From the NCBI GenBank assembly GCA_046704745.1, contig JBJKRL010000043.1:1-64000 (forward strand): a stretch of 64,000 bases of DNA, written 5' to 3'. The translations under genes and the position numbers were made by a program. The DNA comes from CAWGGS01 sp046704745. Its GTDB lineage: Bacteria; Desulfobacterota; Desulfobulbia; Desulfobulbales; Desulfocapsaceae. Positions 62,936-64,000 of the stretch are shown piece by piece. Position 1 is the stretch's first letter. Each line of letters begins with the position of its first letter. Below the pieces are notes generated by a model. The model worked only from the letters and a program-made list of their open reading frames with translations, was not told the origin of the DNA and did no database searches.

Positions 62936-63254
62936 ATGGGGGCGCTGGGGATGTTGTTGACTGGCGTGACAAATAGTGATTGTGGTAGGTATAATTTTAT
63001 ATTGAATTGATCACAAGGAAAGGTATCATGCCCAGACAAGCAGGACTGAGTTCTCCAGGGACTCTGCGCCGTGTTATTGTTCGGGGATAAAGAGGAAGGA
63101 TAGAGTACAAGACAAAGAAATGACTAAAAGGTGATTTTGTCAGGTTAATCAACGATGTCCCCTAAACCAACCATACAACAAATTTTTCCAACGTCTTTCA
63201 CCCGGTGAACGCTTGAAGGCAATGTTGACAAATGAAATTAATTGGAGAGTTTAA
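62936..63254. other. Non-coding region with a repeat scar and an attC-like site
   Basis: About 319 bases. 63157-63172 contains ATGTCCCCTAAACC, similar to 60300-60316; 63186-63230 is attC-like. No gene seen. Confidence 0.5.
63186..63230. repeat. attC-like recombination site
   Basis: TTCCAAC (YYYAAC), CTTTCACCCGGTGAACG stem, TGAAGGCAAT, GTTGACA (near GTTRRRY). Shares the GAAGGCAA-GTTG block with the sites at 47453 and 49109. The DUF3124 gene starts 25 bases later. Confidence 0.4.
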
Positions 63255-63746
63255 ATGAAAAAAACTTTGGTTTTTAATGTTTTCCTCTGTTTACTATTCA
63301 TTTATTTTTTCCTGCCAATCTCTTTATATGCCCGTAGCAATGAAAATGTATTATCAAAAGGGCAAAAAATTTATGTGCCTGCTTATTCCCATATTTATAG
63401 TGGTGACAGAGAGAGACCTTTTCTTTTGACGGTTACGTTGAGCATCAGAAATATCGATCCCAAACACCAAATAAAAATCACTCAAGTTGATTATTATGAA
63501 ACACAAGGGAAACTAATAAAAAAATATATCGAAAAGCCGACCGTCCTGGGCCCATTGGAATCTTTGCGATATGTTGTACCGGAAAGTGACAAGAGCGGGG
63601 GATCAGGCGCTAATTTTATAGTTGAATGGCGATCCGATAGCTTTGTAAATCCGCCAATAGTTGAAACAGTAATGATAGGGACACAAAATCAGCAAGGGAT
63701 TTCTTTCACCTCACGGGGTCAAGAAATTTTACCATCTGCGGACTAA
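63255..63746 (+). CDS. DUF3124-family secreted protein
   Basis: 163 residues with a signal peptide (MKKTLVFNVFLCLLFIYFF). The body contains GQKIYVPAYSHIYSGD and VTLSIRNIDPKHQIKITQVD, matching the DUF3124 family of exported proteins of unknown function. TTGGAGAG lies eight bases upstream of the ATG. Confidence 0.75.
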   Translation: MKKTLVFNVFLCLLFIYFFLPISLYARSNENVLSKGQKIYVPAYSHIYSGDRERPFLLTVTLSIRNIDPKHQIKITQVDYYETQGKLIKKYIEKPTVLGPLESLRYVVPESDKSGGSGANFIVEWRSDSFVNPPIVETVMIGTQNQQGISFTSRGQEILPSAD

Positions 63747-63799
63747 ATGGGGTCGGTCCAAGCTGCTTGCTTTGCTTGTGCAAGGGGCACGCAAGGGGT

Positions 63800-63946
63800 C
63801 TGAGAATCGTCAACGAAGATTTCATGACCACTCCAAAGCCTTTCTGGGAAGCCGATCCCGACGCATGGCGGATGGTCATCGATACTAATGTGGGCGGCGT
63901 CTTCATGGTCACTCGAGCGGTGGCACCTCACATGCTGAAGCGTGGA
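63800..63946 (+). pseudogene. Short-chain dehydrogenase (SDR) internal fragment
   Basis: The open frame reads DFMTTPKPFWEADPDAWRMV then VGGVFMVTRAVAPHMLKRG, the fourth-helix region of SDR oxidoreductases. The NAD-binding GxxxGxG and catalytic YxxxK parts are missing, and at 63947 the sequence changes to a hairpin repeat. Confidence 0.55.
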
Positions 63947-63959
63947 TGCAGGTCGTACT

Positions 63960-63983
63960 CCGGATGCGCTACGCTCCATCCGG
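63960..63983. repeat. REP-like hairpin (CCGGATG ... CATCCGG)
   Basis: Perfect 7-base arms around a CGCTACGCTC loop, a common REP-type hairpin. It abuts the SDR fragment. Confidence 0.6.
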
Positions 63984-64000
63984 GGTATGTTGTGAAATCT

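Noticed and set aside
1..64000. tRNA, rRNA or CRISPR arrays
   Set aside because: No cloverleaf with a TTCGAATCC-type arm, no rRNA core sequence and no regularly spaced short repeats were noticed.

Overview
The window looks like a chromosomal segment of an anaerobic Desulfobacterota bacterium (a Desulfobulbales-type sulfate or sulfur metaboliser is my best guess). Reasons: a TunR-type tungstate/molybdate regulator (integrase-like domain plus TOBE domains, a family described from sulfate reducers), a mitochondrial-type aconitase, a polyferredoxin-like membrane protein, a possible core-type MetE, an Acr3 arsenic operon with radical-SAM and Fe-S partners, and many degenerate mobile remnants. No rRNA, tRNA or CRISPR was seen, so the taxonomy is inference from gene content.

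Layout. 1-800: decayed metal-resistance fragments (DGC zinc protein, ArsC, CDF transporter). 1007-5589: MOT1-type molybdate permease, TunR regulator, CRP/FNR regulator, ChrA transporter. 5675-11163: a complete tripartite RND efflux operon. 11354-15141: arsenic locus (divergent arsR / acr3 - small ORF - radical SAM/SPASM - Fe-S protein). 15305-19929: envelope cluster (beta-lactamase/NamZ fusion, DUF4015 glycoside hydrolase, polysaccharide deacetylase). 20506-36610: mostly ordinary core genes (M24 peptidase, PhoH, aconitase, Fur, ABC exporter, TcdA, ThpR, EamA, DHFR, MetE-like, ferric-reductase-like, YceI, polyferredoxin).

37281-50400 is an AT-richer accessory tract. It opens with an AlkD fragment abutting an integron-type integrase fragment that is cut by an IS200-like element. 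It continues with short, mostly same-strand genes (DUF6624, AAA/DUF4143 ATPase, an orphan G6PDH, VOC proteins, YkgJ, methyltransferase, two toxin-antitoxin pairs, cupin, aldo/keto reductase), several separated by attC-like or other repeated spacers. I read it as the worn remains of an integron-like cassette array. At 50402-50815 lies a decayed encapsulin gene.

50812-58902 is a strikingly GC-rich block on the minus strand: ROK sugar kinase, GH15 glucoamylase-like enzyme, transaldolase, 6-phosphogluconate dehydrogenase, glucose-6-phosphate dehydrogenase and 6-phosphogluconolactonase. Together they could release glucose from glucan or trehalose, phosphorylate it and run the oxidative pentose phosphate pathway. 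The block has copies of one dispersed repeat family near both sides. 59000-64000 is again accessory: a 137-bp direct repeat flanking an HNH/MFS pair, DUF554, a RAYT stub, another attC-like site with a DUF3124 gene, and an SDR fragment at the window end.

A dispersed repeat with ends resembling TAGCCCGGATTTCTCATGAAC occurs at least eight times (whole or partial), and in three places supplies the stop codon of the adjacent gene. All similarity statements rest on reading the translated sequence and remembered family motifs; no searches were run.
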